From the NCBI GenBank assembly GCA_903840165.1, contig CAIMEY010000053.1, positions 18,918-82,917 of the forward strand: a stretch of DNA of 64,000 nucleotides, given 5' to 3'. Below the pieces are notes generated by a model. It had not been told where the DNA came from. It made no database searches and worked only from the letters and a program-made list of their open reading frames with translations. The DNA is from an uncultured Myxococcales bacterium (lineage in GTDB: Bacteria; Myxococcota_A; UBA9042). A program made the translations under genes and the position numbers. Within the stretch, counting starts at the first letter, position 1; each line of letters opens with the position of its first letter. Positions 44,818 through 53,727 of the stretch are shown piece by piece.

Positions 44818-46215
44818 ATGAACTGGAAGATTTCTCTATTTTTGACCGCTTCCCTGTGCTTGAGCGCCTGCGAGTCGGGACCGTCCGCCAGCGCCGGCCA
44901 GACAGGCGAGGTCCGAATTCCGACCCGCAAGGGGGCCCTCACGACCGTGCCGGGTGAAGATCAGGACACGCCCCTGGTGAAAAAAGCCATGGGTTTCTCG
45001 CAATTTGCTGCCCGTGTCCTGCCAGATGTGCAGACGATGGTCCAGCAAAGGGGCACCGCATCGGTGGTCGTCCTGCTCGACGTAGCCGAGCAAGAGAGCG
45101 TTCAAGCGGTCACCGATCGCGTGCTCGATGGCTTGCTGGACGCGGACTTTCAGCTCAGCCGCCGCTACCAAGTGGTGCCTGCGATGGCGGGGACCGTCAG
45201 CCGCCAGGGACTCGAGCGTCTGCGCAACCTGCCGCGGGTCCTCGCGATTCAGCCGGAACAGGTGATGAGCATTGACGTGCTTCCATCGACGGTCGTGCAA
45301 TCGACGCAGGCGCACACGCAACTCGGCGTCTACGGACAGGGCGTCCGGGTGGCTGTCGTCGATACCGGCGTGGACGCTAAACATCCTGATTTTGCAGGAC
45401 GTATCGTGGCGCAACAATGCTTTTCACAGGCCGGTTGCCCGGGAGGAAAGGCCCAAGGCAGCGACGCCAAAGACCAAAACGGTCATGGCAGCCACGTGGC
45501 GAGTCTGATCCTCGGCGGCGGCAAGGTCGCCCCCCAAGGCATGGCGCCGAAAGCGGAATTGGTCGCAATTCGCGTTCTTGACAAAGACGGCAGCGGCACA
45601 ACCTCGGATATCATCGCTGGCCTGGATTGGGCCGCCGTCAATGCAAAATCGCTGAAGATTCGTGCGCTCAACCTGAGCTTGGGTGGGCAGCAGGCCTATA
45701 GCAGCACCTGCGACAAGGCGGACCCGACGACAGCCAAGGCCATTGCTTTGTTGAACAAAGCTGGCGTGGCAGTCTTTGCCGCAGCGGGCAACGGCGGCGT
45801 GATCGGCGGTCTGTCGTCGCCGGCGTGCCTCAGCCAAGTGACCTCCGTTGGTGCCACTTATGTGGGCAGTTACGGCGCGCAAACCTTTCCGGGTCTGTGC
45901 AGCGATGCGAAGACGGCCCAAGACATGGTGACCTGTTTCTCCAATCGCAGCAAAGACTTAGACTTGCTTGCGCCTGGAGCCTACCTCACCGGTGCAGCGC
46001 CCGGCGGCGGCACGGCGGTCATGGCTGGCACCTCGCAAGCGACGCCTATCGCGGTGGGCGTTGCTACCCTGCTTCTGGGCTGCAAGCCGACGATTACGGC
46101 AGCACAACTGCTTACCACGCTTCAGAAAACGGGCAAGGCGGTGATCGATGCTGGCACAGGTCTGACGTTCTACCGCGTCAACGCGCTGGCAGCGGCGCAA
46201 CTGGCCTGCAAGTAG
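44818..46215 (+). CDS. Subtilisin-family serine protease, lipoprotein
   Basis: 465 residues from the ATG at 44818 (GGAG about 9 nt upstream); the earlier in-frame ATG at 44758 is rejected because the signal MNWKISLFLTASLCLSAC starts here. The lipidated Cys is residue 18. An inhibitor_I9-type propeptide covers about 70-165. The catalytic domain has Asp in VVDTGVDAKHPDF, His in NGHGSHVASL and Ser in AGTSQATPIA, with the Asn oxyanion block AAAGNGG. It should be autoprocessed and active outside the cytoplasm. Confidence 0.93.
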   Translation: MNWKISLFLTASLCLSACESGPSASAGQTGEVRIPTRKGALTTVPGEDQDTPLVKKAMGFSQFAARVLPDVQTMVQQRGTASVVVLLDVAEQESVQAVTDRVLDGLLDADFQLSRRYQVVPAMAGTVSRQGLERLRNLPRVLAIQPEQVMSIDVLPSTVVQSTQAHTQLGVYGQGVRVAVVDTGVDAKHPDFAGRIVAQQCFSQAGCPGGKAQGSDAKDQNGHGSHVASLILGGGKVAPQGMAPKAELVAIRVLDKDGSGTTSDIIAGLDWAAVNAKSLKIRALNLSLGGQQAYSSTCDKADPTTAKAIALLNKAGVAVFAAAGNGGVIGGLSSPACLSQVTSVGATYVGSYGAQTFPGLCSDAKTAQDMVTCFSNRSKDLDLLAPGAYLTGAAPGGGTAVMAGTSQATPIAVGVATLLLGCKPTITAAQLLTTLQKTGKAVIDAGTGLTFYRVNALAAAQLACK

Positions 46216-46317
46216 TTGCTTGGCTAGGGGGTGCGCATGGCGTCTGAGATCGGCATTGCTGGGGCCATGGTAGGGCGGCGGCAAACCGGTTACAATGCTT
46301 GGCGGATCGGAGGTCCC

Positions 46318-46914
46318 ATGCGCACCCGCCCTTGTTTTCGTTGGCCAGCAAGCGTTGCGATAATACTCACTGTTCTTGCGGTTCCGGCCTTGAGCCAGGC
46401 CCAAGCCGACACGCAGTCTCGACTCGACCACGGCGAAATCCTCATCAGCAGCCGGCCTATCGCTGGCAGCGAGTTGCCCGAGGTCACGCTGCAGGCCGTT
46501 GTCGACGCGCCGGCCAGTAAAATCTGGAAAATCATTGATGATTGCGGCAACTACCAGCGCACCATGCCGCGTATCGCCTCTTCCAAGCAGCTCGAACGCA
46601 CCGGCAGCCGTGTCGTCTGTCAGGTCGAGGTCAGTTTACCCTTTCCCCTCAGCAACTTGACCGGCGTGACAGAAGCTGTGCACACGATCGGCCCGCCCAA
46701 ATGGCAGCGGGTTTGGCATCTATTGCGCGGCGATTATGAAAAGAATGACGGTAGTTGGACGCTCACCCCCTTCGACGCCGACGGCAAGCGTACCTTGGTG
46801 GTCTACAAGATTCACGCAATTCCAAAGACTTCTGTACCAAACGCCATCTTGCGCAAAGGCCAGAGAGAATCTTTACCGAAAATGATCGAGCATTTGCGTG
46901 AGGTTTGTAGATGA
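46318..46914 (+). CDS. Secreted START/SRPBCC-domain protein
   Basis: 198 residues from the ATG at 46318, with GGAGG 6 nt upstream; the frame to 46231 is rejected. Signal peptide about 1-31 (LTVLAVPALSQAQA). The rest is a START-like lipid-binding barrel: SELPEVTLQAVVDAPASKIWKIIDDCGNY, then strands with VSLPFPLSNLTGVTEAV. It probably binds a lipid or other hydrophobic ligand in the periplasm. The stop overlaps the next gene as ATGA, so it is coupled to the aminotransferase. A paralog is encoded at 62872-63579. A TACAAT -10-like sequence lies about 26 nt upstream. Confidence 0.82.
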   Translation: MRTRPCFRWPASVAIILTVLAVPALSQAQADTQSRLDHGEILISSRPIAGSELPEVTLQAVVDAPASKIWKIIDDCGNYQRTMPRIASSKQLERTGSRVVCQVEVSLPFPLSNLTGVTEAVHTIGPPKWQRVWHLLRGDYEKNDGSWTLTPFDADGKRTLVVYKIHAIPKTSVPNAILRKGQRESLPKMIEHLREVCR

Positions 46915-48161
46915 CAAGCCTTACAGATCACCTTGCAAACACTGGTCATTTAAGGGACTTATGGAACCTCGATCCTGACCTGGCCTTTCTCAATCACGGG
47001 TCCTTTGGCGCCTGCCCTGAGCCTGTGCTGGCCGTTCAGCGACAACTGCGCGACCGCCTTGAGGCCAATCCGGTTCGATTTCTCGGTCGCGAGCTGCAAG
47101 ATCGCATGGATGAAGCATTTTCCTGCCTCGCATCTCTGCTTGGCTGCCAGCGACAGGACCTGGTCGCTGTGCCCAATGCGACCCATGGCGTCAATATGGT
47201 CCTGCGATCGCTGACCTTTGAGGCTGGCGATGAAATCCTTGTTACTGACCATACTTACAATGCGTGTCGCAATGCAGTAGATGTCATTTGCGCCACCACC
47301 GGCTCCCGTTGCGTCATCGTACCCATCGCTTGGCCGGTGGTGGATCCGGCCGCGATCGTCCGCGATCTGCTGGCTACGGTCACGCCGAACACGCGCCTCG
47401 CCCTCATCGATCACGTCACGAGTCCGACGGCGCTCATCCTGCCAATCGCCGAGATTGTCCAACAACTTCAGGCTAATGGCGTTGATGTCCTGGTGGACGG
47501 CGCCCACGGTCCAGGCCAAGTGCCTCTGAACTTGGACGCCCTGGGTGCGGCGTATTACACCGGCAACTGCCACAAGTGGCTTTGCTCGCCCAAAGGTGCT
47601 GCATTTCTTCACGTTCGTCGCGACCGGCAAGCGCGAATTCGCCCGATGGCCACGAGCCACGGCCACAACGACCCACGTTTGCAGGATCCGCAAAACCAGA
47701 GGTCGCATTTCCTCCTGGAATTCGACCAGTTTGGCACCAGCGATCCAACCCCATGGTTGGCCATTCCCGCGGCGGTCGACTTTCTGCAGGCGCTTTATGG
47801 CGATTTGCCGGCCCTGATGGCTGAGAATCACGCCCGCACGCTGCAAGCCCGCAAGCGCGTGGCGGAAGTGCTGCAGTCCGACTTGCCCTGTCCCGATGCC
47901 ATGATCGGCGCGATGGCCTCTGTGGAACTAACGCGTTTGCCGCAGGTGCTCCCGGGACTAGACCCTCTGCACGTGCAGCTCGACCAGCAATTCAACATAG
48001 AAATTCCGGTCTTAACGTGGCCCAGCCCGAGTATTCGCGTCCTTCGCCTCTCGATACACGCCCACACGCGCGATGCCGATGTCGAGCGATTGTGTGCCGC
48101 CGTGCAGGCGTTGCAGATTCACGGGCCGACGCCGCAACCACGAACCGACCAGCATCCCTGA
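46911..48161 (+). CDS. Class V aminotransferase, isopenicillin-N-epimerase-like
   Basis: 416 residues, PLP-dependent fold type I. It begins FLNHGSFGACPEPV, the hallmark of isopenicillin N epimerase-like and related desulfurase enzymes. The PLP-binding blocks are ATHGVNMVLRSL, VDGAHGPGQ (Asp to the pyridine nitrogen) and the Schiff-base Lys in GNCHKWLCSPKG near residue 224. Candidate reactions are epimerisation, C-S lyase or transamination of an amino acid; the sequence does not settle which. It overlaps the START gene (ATGA) and is followed by the desaturase-like gene after 18 nt. Confidence 0.88.
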   Translation: MTSLTDHLANTGHLRDLWNLDPDLAFLNHGSFGACPEPVLAVQRQLRDRLEANPVRFLGRELQDRMDEAFSCLASLLGCQRQDLVAVPNATHGVNMVLRSLTFEAGDEILVTDHTYNACRNAVDVICATTGSRCVIVPIAWPVVDPAAIVRDLLATVTPNTRLALIDHVTSPTALILPIAEIVQQLQANGVDVLVDGAHGPGQVPLNLDALGAAYYTGNCHKWLCSPKGAAFLHVRRDRQARIRPMATSHGHNDPRLQDPQNQRSHFLLEFDQFGTSDPTPWLAIPAAVDFLQALYGDLPALMAENHARTLQARKRVAEVLQSDLPCPDAMIGAMASVELTRLPQVLPGLDPLHVQLDQQFNIEIPVLTWPSPSIRVLRLSIHAHTRDADVERLCAAVQALQIHGPTPQPRTDQHP

Positions 48162-48179
48162 CCCAGGCAAGGTAACCCC

Positions 48180-49814
48180 ATGGCGCAACTCCAGTCTCCT
48201 TTGACCCATACCGCGCGGCGGGTACGTACGCCCGTGCCTCATGCCGTGGATGTGGCGATTATTGGTTGCGGTTTGGGCGGTCTGCAGGCCGGAGCGCTGC
48301 TGACGGCCGCGGGCGTACGCGTCGCCTTGTTCGACGGCCACTACGTCGCGGGCGGCTGTGCCACAATGTTTGAACGCGGTCGCAGTGAGGCCCGATATCG
48401 CTTCGACGTGGGGCTGCACTACATCGGCGATTGTGGGCCGACTGGCCAGATTCCTAGACTTTTGGCCCGATCGGGCGTGCAACTGCAATACGCGGCGTTG
48501 GACCCCGATGGCTTTGATACGCTGGTGCTGCCCGACTTTCGCTTCCGCATTCCGGTCGGGCATGAAGCGTACCGCCAACGCCTTATCAACATGTTTCCCC
48601 AAGAAAAGAAAGGCATTGATCGATATGTGTCCTTTCTGCTGGAGGTCGATCGCGTGCAACGCGGCATGGAGAAGTCGGGCGGCAAGATGACGGTCCGCAG
48701 TGTCATGCAGCTGCTGGTTCATGGTCGCCAAGTGGCGCGGTTCAAAGACGCCACAGTCAGTCAACTCCTCGATACTTGCACACAAGACCCTCAGCTCCGC
48801 GCGGTCATGCTTGGGCAATCGGGCGATTATGGCGTTGCACCTTCACAGGCTAGCGCAGTGCTGCATGCAGGCCTAGCAAATCACTATTTTCAAGGCGCGT
48901 ACTACCCGGTGGGCGGTGGCCAAGTGATCGCCGATCGCCTCAGTGAGCGCATCGAGGCTGGCGGTGGCACCATCCATCTTCGCAAGGCCGTAACGCGAAT
49001 TCGCGTTCAAGGTAGGGCAGTTGCAGGGGTTGAACTCGATGATGGCCAGTTGGTTCAAGCGGCCAAGGTCGTCAGCAATGCCGACATCAAGCGCACCCTG
49101 CTAGAACTCATTGGCCCAGCCCAGTTGCCGGGCGAATGGCTAACCCGAGCGCGGAGTTGGCAAATGGGCGGCGCCTTGTCGCTGACCTGCGTCGGCGTGG
49201 CCAAAGATCTGCGCAAGGACGGACTAACCGCATCGAATTACTGGCAGTTTGACAGTTACGACGTCGACAGCTTCTACCGGAGCCAAGGCGTCGATGGCCA
49301 TCCCGATCCGCGCGGCTGTTACGTCACCAGTGCCTGCATGAAGGACCCGGAGACCCAGGGACACGCCCCGGACGGGGTGATTGGCATGGAAATCATGGCT
49401 TTGGTGCCCGCATCGCCAGAGGCTTGGGGAGTCACGGCCGAGGAAGTCGCATCAGGCCATTACCGCAAGAATCCCGAGTATATGGCGCGCAAACAACGCC
49501 TTGAAGACAACATGCTGGCTCGCCTTGAGCACCTGTTTGCCGGATCTCGGGAGGCTGTGGTGTTCAAGGAAACGGCAACACCGCTCAGCCACAGCCGTTT
49601 TACTGGCGCGAGTGACGGAACTGGCTATGGCCTCGCCGCCATCCCTAGCCAGTTCATGCAGCACCGCCCCGGCTACCGAGGACCGCTGCAAGGCCTCTAT
49701 TTTGCTGGCGCTTCGACGCGCGCAGGCCACGGCATTGTCGGCGCCCTCACGGGAGGCACGCGGGCCGCCGAACGGGTCGCCCTGGACTTGGCGCGAACCT
49801 TGGCCGCTCCTTGA
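48180..49814 (+). CDS. FAD-dependent carotenoid isomerase/retinol saturase-like oxidoreductase
   Basis: 544 residues. The N-terminal dinucleotide-binding motif is VAIIGCGLGGLQAGALL near residue 23, followed by GGCATMFERG; the FAD-clamping C terminus is LYFAGASTRAGHGIVGALTGG. GLHYIGD and QFMQHRPGYRGPL match the CrtISO/RetSat branch of the phytoene desaturase family, which isomerises or saturates polyene chains. No carotenoid synthesis genes are in the window, so the substrate is unknown. It forms a three-gene unit with the START protein and aminotransferase; the terminal residues are cytoplasmic. AAGG lies about 9 nt before the ATG. Confidence 0.88.
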   Translation: MAQLQSPLTHTARRVRTPVPHAVDVAIIGCGLGGLQAGALLTAAGVRVALFDGHYVAGGCATMFERGRSEARYRFDVGLHYIGDCGPTGQIPRLLARSGVQLQYAALDPDGFDTLVLPDFRFRIPVGHEAYRQRLINMFPQEKKGIDRYVSFLLEVDRVQRGMEKSGGKMTVRSVMQLLVHGRQVARFKDATVSQLLDTCTQDPQLRAVMLGQSGDYGVAPSQASAVLHAGLANHYFQGAYYPVGGGQVIADRLSERIEAGGGTIHLRKAVTRIRVQGRAVAGVELDDGQLVQAAKVVSNADIKRTLLELIGPAQLPGEWLTRARSWQMGGALSLTCVGVAKDLRKDGLTASNYWQFDSYDVDSFYRSQGVDGHPDPRGCYVTSACMKDPETQGHAPDGVIGMEIMALVPASPEAWGVTAEEVASGHYRKNPEYMARKQRLEDNMLARLEHLFAGSREAVVFKETATPLSHSRFTGASDGTGYGLAAIPSQFMQHRPGYRGPLQGLYFAGASTRAGHGIVGALTGGTRAAERVALDLARTLAAP

Positions 49815-49963
49815 CATAGGCCACAGGCCCCTTGTCTTTTGCTTGAGGATCAAGTGATTCCATCGCCAATTGCAGCACCAGCCTGTCCATGATAGGTCTC
49901 CAGCCGCGCCGCACCGGGCTCGGTCGCCCCTGCTGCCCCCTCCATCCGCGACGCTGAGGCGCC

Positions 49964-50980
49964 ATGTTCATCTCCCGAGTTTTTTCCGTTGCCCTGTTAT
50001 TGGCCATCGCAACACCGAGTTGGGCCAGCGACCTGCCGGCCCTGAGCGCCGAGCAGAAAGCGACGTTTTGGGGTTCGCCCCAGGATCCAGCTGCCGAGAA
50101 ACTGCTTGGGATTAATGAAGAATTTGAAGGAAAACACTACGCTACGGGCGATGAGTGGCACGCCGAGCTTTGGCAGCCACACATCGCCAACTTGGGCGGG
50201 GGCTATGTCGGCGTTGGCTCGGACCAGGCCTACCTCTATGTTGGCTGGCAACGACCTGAATTTGCGTGGTTAATCGACTATGACCAGTTGGTTGTCGACC
50301 TACACTCGGTCTACCGGGCCTTCTTTCTCGAGGCCGACTCTATCGACGGCTTCCTCAAGCTCTGGCAGGCCGGCAGCAGCAACCTTGCCCTGGACCGCAT
50401 CGAGCACACGTACGCGAGCGACAAGCGCCTGAAGATCTACCGCGAAGCGTATTCGCGTAACCGCGGCAACGTCGCGTACCGCTTGGCTTTGCTCCGCAAG
50501 TCGCACCAAAAGAACAAGGTCGCGTCCTGGTTGACCGATCCTGCTGCGTACGCCTACATCCGCAACCTATACCAGACTGAGCGAATTCGGCCAATGTTAG
50601 CCAACCTCCTGGCTGACAAAGGTATTTCCGGAATCGCTGCGGCCGCCGACAAGCTTGGCGTCAAGGTCCATGTGGTCTACTTGAGCAATGCTGAGGAGTA
50701 CTGGCCCTACGGGCAACAATTTCGCGCCAATCTGAAATCACTGCCTTTTGATGACAAATCCAAGATCTTGAGAACCCTTTCGTCGTTCTCGATCAATAGG
50801 GACTACCGCTACAACTTGCAACCGGGCCTTTTGTATCAGAAATGGCTCGCGCAACCCAAGCTCCGCGGCGTGCGTGCCATGGTCAAGCGCCGCAAGCTTG
50901 ATGGCCCGGACGACATCGAATTCAGCATCACGGACAGTGATCCTGAGGCAGCGCCGGCGAAGAAACCTGGAAAGAAATAG
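49964..50980 (+). CDS. Secreted protein similar to the LIC_10091 family
   Basis: 338 residues. Signal peptide 1-22 (VALLLAIATPSWA). The block GGGYVGVGSDQAYLYVG, then WLIDYDQLVVDLHSVYRAFFLEADS, recalls the LIC_10091 lipoprotein family, in which a conserved GVGP..N..Y patch and a following IDxR..N...H helix are seen. No catalytic residues are known to me. The C terminus is basic (KKPGKK). It sits between the carotenoid-isomerase-like gene and tmRNA and seems to stand alone. GAGG is 4 nt upstream of the ATG. Confidence 0.75.
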   Translation: MFISRVFSVALLLAIATPSWASDLPALSAEQKATFWGSPQDPAAEKLLGINEEFEGKHYATGDEWHAELWQPHIANLGGGYVGVGSDQAYLYVGWQRPEFAWLIDYDQLVVDLHSVYRAFFLEADSIDGFLKLWQAGSSNLALDRIEHTYASDKRLKIYREAYSRNRGNVAYRLALLRKSHQKNKVASWLTDPAAYAYIRNLYQTERIRPMLANLLADKGISGIAAAADKLGVKVHVVYLSNAEEYWPYGQQFRANLKSLPFDDKSKILRTLSSFSINRDYRYNLQPGLLYQKWLAQPKLRGVRAMVKRRKLDGPDDIEFSITDSDPEAAPAKKPGKK

Positions 50981-50999
50981 CAACTGTGGCTCAAACCGG

Positions 51000-51027
51000 T
51001 TGACGGCGACGCGTAACCGCCTATCCT
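51000..51027 (+). promoter_or_regulatory. Promoter of tmRNA
   Basis: TTGACG (51000-51005) and TATCCT (51022-51027) are separated by 16 bp and lie about 40 nt upstream of the tmRNA 5' end, consistent with a short processed leader. Confidence 0.55.
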
Positions 51028-51065
51028 GCATGAAGTGCTGGCTGCGCGCTGGCGTCTAGCTCCTT

Positions 51066-51429
51066 GGGGGCGAAACGGTTTCGACGGGGATGACAAAGTG
51101 GCGCTAGCGCGCCGCGGAGCCTAAGGCCGCGACAAAAAAAGGCAAACCCTAAGTGCCAACGACAACGTTGAGTACGCTCTCGCTGCGTAAGTCTTAAAAA
51201 CACTTCCAGCGACAGGGGACGGACCATGCCTGCCGGGTCCGGCCACTGTCAAACAGGTGGGCTGGTGACCTTGCGCTGATCGAAGGCAAGGCCATGAGAT
51301 TTTTTCGATTCCGCACCAAAGCACCTTGTCCTGTCGGGGACTTGACTGCGGTACAAACGACAGGACTACGCTCGTAGACGGTGTCATGGAGCGTTTCCGG
51401 ACCCGGGTTCGACTCCCGGCGCCTCCACC
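51066..51429 (+). ncRNA. ssrA: Transfer-messenger RNA
   Basis: The tRNA-like ends are clear: 5' GGGGGCGAAACGGTTTCGAC and a 3' T-arm GGGTTCGACTCCC followed by GCGCCTCCACC, where GGGGGCG pairs with CGCCTCC. The reading frame resumes at 51155 and encodes the tag ANDNVEYALAA with a TAA at 51188-51190. The tag ends ALAA as in other bacteria and directs proteolysis. The product rescues stalled ribosomes together with SmpB, which is not in the window. The genomic 3' end reads ACCC, so the terminal A of CCA must be added after transcription. A lipoprotein gene follows at once. Confidence 0.95.
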
Positions 51430-51483
51430 CAAATGGCTGAAAACTTAACCATAACATCTGGTTATCCAGACAACGACCTCCCA

Positions 51484-53001
51484 ATGCGGAGACGTTTGGC
51501 GACGCCATCCTCCACGGGCCGACCCTGTCTTGATCCGCATTGGTACCGCCTTTGGCCCTTGCTCGCCTTGGTCTTGTACGCGTGTGGCACGTCTTCGGCC
51601 ACGCCGGCAGCGGCGGCAAGCCCGGATGGGGGGGCAGACGCACCGGCTAACGCAGACGGAGCGAGCGCGGACGGGCCCGCCGATGCGTCGGCTGTGGTCA
51701 ATAAGGATGTTGTTTCTCCTGAAGAAACGGCGTCCTCGGCCAGCGATGTGGGCGATTCGGTCGACGCCACAGCGCCGTGTGCCAACGGCTGCGATGATGG
51801 CAACCCATGCACGGCCGACGTCTGCAAGCTGGATTTGTGCCAGCATAATGCAATCTTTCAAGCACCCTGCGATGACGGCAATCCATGTACGCAGGACGAT
51901 TCCTGCCACGATGGGACCTGCCAGGGCGGCCCAGCGACAACGTGGCAGTGGCTCAGCGGGTTGGATGGCGACGATTCAGCCCAAGCCGTGATCGCTGTAG
52001 AAAACGACATTATTGCTGCCGGTTGGACGACTAGCGCCGACCAGAGCCACCAAGCCCTGTTGGTCCGCGTGACGGCGCAAACCAAGGGCGCCACCAAACC
52101 AGTTTGGCTGCGTACGTACGGCGGCAAGAATATCGATGAGTTTCAATCTGTTATTGCCACGTCCACCGGCTACGTCGCAGTCGGATCAACCAGCAGCCAA
52201 GGCGCTGGGCTGCGCGACGGTTGGCTAGTCACCACGGACTTGCAGGGCAACCTGCTGACAGAACAGACCTTTGGCGGCCCAAAGGACGAAGAACTGTTCG
52301 CCGCGGTCACCACAACGGACGGCTATGCCCTGGCGGGCTACAGCGAATCGCAGGGGAGCGACGACCCCGACGCGTACTTGGTTCGCTGCGATTGGACAGG
52401 GAAATTGACGTGGACGGCGAGTTTTGGCACGACCGCCCTGGACGCGTTCTACGGCCTAGTCCGGCTCGACGACGGCTTTGTGATCGTCGGTGAGACGTCC
52501 CCGGGCGGCAGTGAGCACCTTTGGCTCGTTCGCACCGACAACACTGGGAAATTACTCTGGGAGCACAGCTTCCATGGCACGGGCAGCGACACAGGCTGGA
52601 GCCTCATCGCTACGAACAACGGCTTGTTTGCAGGCGGTTACGAGCATCCGGACGGGCAACCCACCAGGGCGTGGCTGACCCATGCCGCCTTGGACGGCAG
52701 CCTTGTGGACGAAACCGACCTTGGCCCGGGGGAACTCTTCGGCCTGGTCGGAACGCCGGCCGGCCTTGCCTGGACGGGCGTCACGGACACGGGGCAATTC
52801 AAACCGTTAGCCGTGGGACTCCTCGACGCACAAGGCAAGAGCAGCAAAATCAATAGCTTTGGTGGAGTTACGGGAGACGGCGGCCATGCCATCGCCCAGT
52901 TCCCGGACGGACATCTGGCCATCGCTGGGCGAAAAATCGTCAATAATCAGATGGATGCGTGGATCTTGCGAACCCAAGGCAACGGCGCCCAGTGTCCGTG
53001 A
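51484..53001 (+). CDS. Lipoprotein with a Cys-rich head and a propeller-like domain
   Basis: 505 residues from the ATG at 51484; the ATG at 51433, right after tmRNA, is in frame but would give an unusual leader. The lipidated Cys is in LALVLYAC near residue 34. A linker rich in Ala/Asp/Ser is followed by two Cys modules (CDDGNPCTADVC and CDDGNPCTQDDSC). From about residue 140 there are four to six repeats of about 50 residues with GYVAVGST, GYALAGYS, GFVIVGET and a preceding Asp-Glu or Asp-Ala pair, which suggests a beta-propeller. Likely surface-exposed. Function unknown. Confidence 0.82.
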   Translation: MRRRLATPSSTGRPCLDPHWYRLWPLLALVLYACGTSSATPAAAASPDGGADAPANADGASADGPADASAVVNKDVVSPEETASSASDVGDSVDATAPCANGCDDGNPCTADVCKLDLCQHNAIFQAPCDDGNPCTQDDSCHDGTCQGGPATTWQWLSGLDGDDSAQAVIAVENDIIAAGWTTSADQSHQALLVRVTAQTKGATKPVWLRTYGGKNIDEFQSVIATSTGYVAVGSTSSQGAGLRDGWLVTTDLQGNLLTEQTFGGPKDEELFAAVTTTDGYALAGYSESQGSDDPDAYLVRCDWTGKLTWTASFGTTALDAFYGLVRLDDGFVIVGETSPGGSEHLWLVRTDNTGKLLWEHSFHGTGSDTGWSLIATNNGLFAGGYEHPDGQPTRAWLTHAALDGSLVDETDLGPGELFGLVGTPAGLAWTGVTDTGQFKPLAVGLLDAQGKSSKINSFGGVTGDGGHAIAQFPDGHLAIAGRKIVNNQMDAWILRTQGNGAQCP

Positions 53002-53031
53002 TGGCCCTGAACGCATGAGGCCGGCAGCCAC

Positions 53032-53286
53032 TTACTTCGTGTCTGCGGGCTTCTCACTCGGAGGCGCTTGACCCGTGCGGGCCGAAACGTGAAGTTGGTC
53101 TGCTTTGTCCTGCATCGCAGCCAGCTTTCGATAAAGCTGCCCAAAGCATGGATTATCAATAATCTTCAACAGTTGGCTTCGACCGCGGAATTCCTGGGTC
53201 GTCGCCATGTCGATGATATCTTTGAGAATCTGCGTCTCAGTGCTGGTAAATGAGTTACTGACGCGGATAATAGCTTGCTTTGCCAT
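53032..53286 (-). CDS. Small cytoplasmic protein of unknown function
   Basis: 84 residues. No signal peptide and no known motif; a helical middle (STETQILKDIIDMATT and QLYRKLAAMQDKADQL) with a charged, Pro-rich C terminus. The size and helix content suggest a small regulator or adaptor. It converges on the propeller lipoprotein gene with a 30-bp gap. An element copy at 53389-53398 lies 103 nt upstream and faces it. Confidence 0.6.
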   Translation of the reverse strand: MAKQAIIRVSNSFTSTETQILKDIIDMATTQEFRGRSQLLKIIDNPCFGQLYRKLAAMQDKADQLHVSARTGQAPPSEKPADTK

Positions 53287-53388
53287 GGGTTAGACCTTGC
53301 GGGCACCTGAGCCGGGCGCGGAGTATGCCCGTTGTCGGTCGCGTTGCCAAGGGGGGGCCTTGGGCGCGTCGAATCAGGGATTTAGCGA

Positions 53389-53398
53389 TGTATAGCAA
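53389..53398 (-). repeat. TTGCTATACA element, copy 5
   Basis: It points toward the 84-residue protein gene on the minus strand, 103 nt away. AT-rich sequence lies on its upstream side. Confidence 0.85.
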
Positions 53399-53604
53399 GG
53401 GTCTAATACTCCGTAGATACGATGATTTTTGGCCGACGGGCCCGTGACCATCGGTCCTACCCATGCAGCCAAAGTACAACCGTGTGTCCCTCAGCGGCGA
53501 GCCCGCCGTGGCCGAAATGTGAGCTTGGGCCGGGCTCCGCGCGCGATGGTGATGGCCGGAGCCCCGCAACGGGAAATCAGCAGAACATCCAAGCATTTAG
53601 AGGC

Positions 53605-53614
53605 TTGCTATACA
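53605..53614 (+). repeat. TTGCTATACA element, copy 6
   Basis: It points toward the Cys-rich lipoprotein gene at 53728, 114 nt away. It has the fuller match TTTAGAGGCTTGCTATACA. Confidence 0.85.
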
Positions 53615-53683
53615 CGCCCGAATGCAGTTGCCCAGGGCCCGTGCATCGCCTACCATTGGCCTGCGGGTCGGGCTCTATCGCAG

Positions 53684-53693
53684 TGTATAGCAA
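53684..53693 (-). repeat. TTGCTATACA element, copy 7
   Basis: It faces copy 6 across about 70 bp, in the leader of the lipoprotein gene at 53728. On the other strand its TGTATAGCAA sits 35 nt before that start. Confidence 0.85.
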
Positions 53694-53727
53694 GCCCTCA
53701 ACCACTTGAATCGAGAAGGATTTATCA

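Larger units (their letters stand above)
53287..53727. other. 441-bp divergent gap with three TTGCTATACA elements
   Basis: Between the 84-residue protein and a Cys-rich lipoprotein gene. It contains copies 5, 6 and 7, of which 6 and 7 are inverted relative to each other. Open frames here are shadows of GC-rich DNA. Confidence 0.6.
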
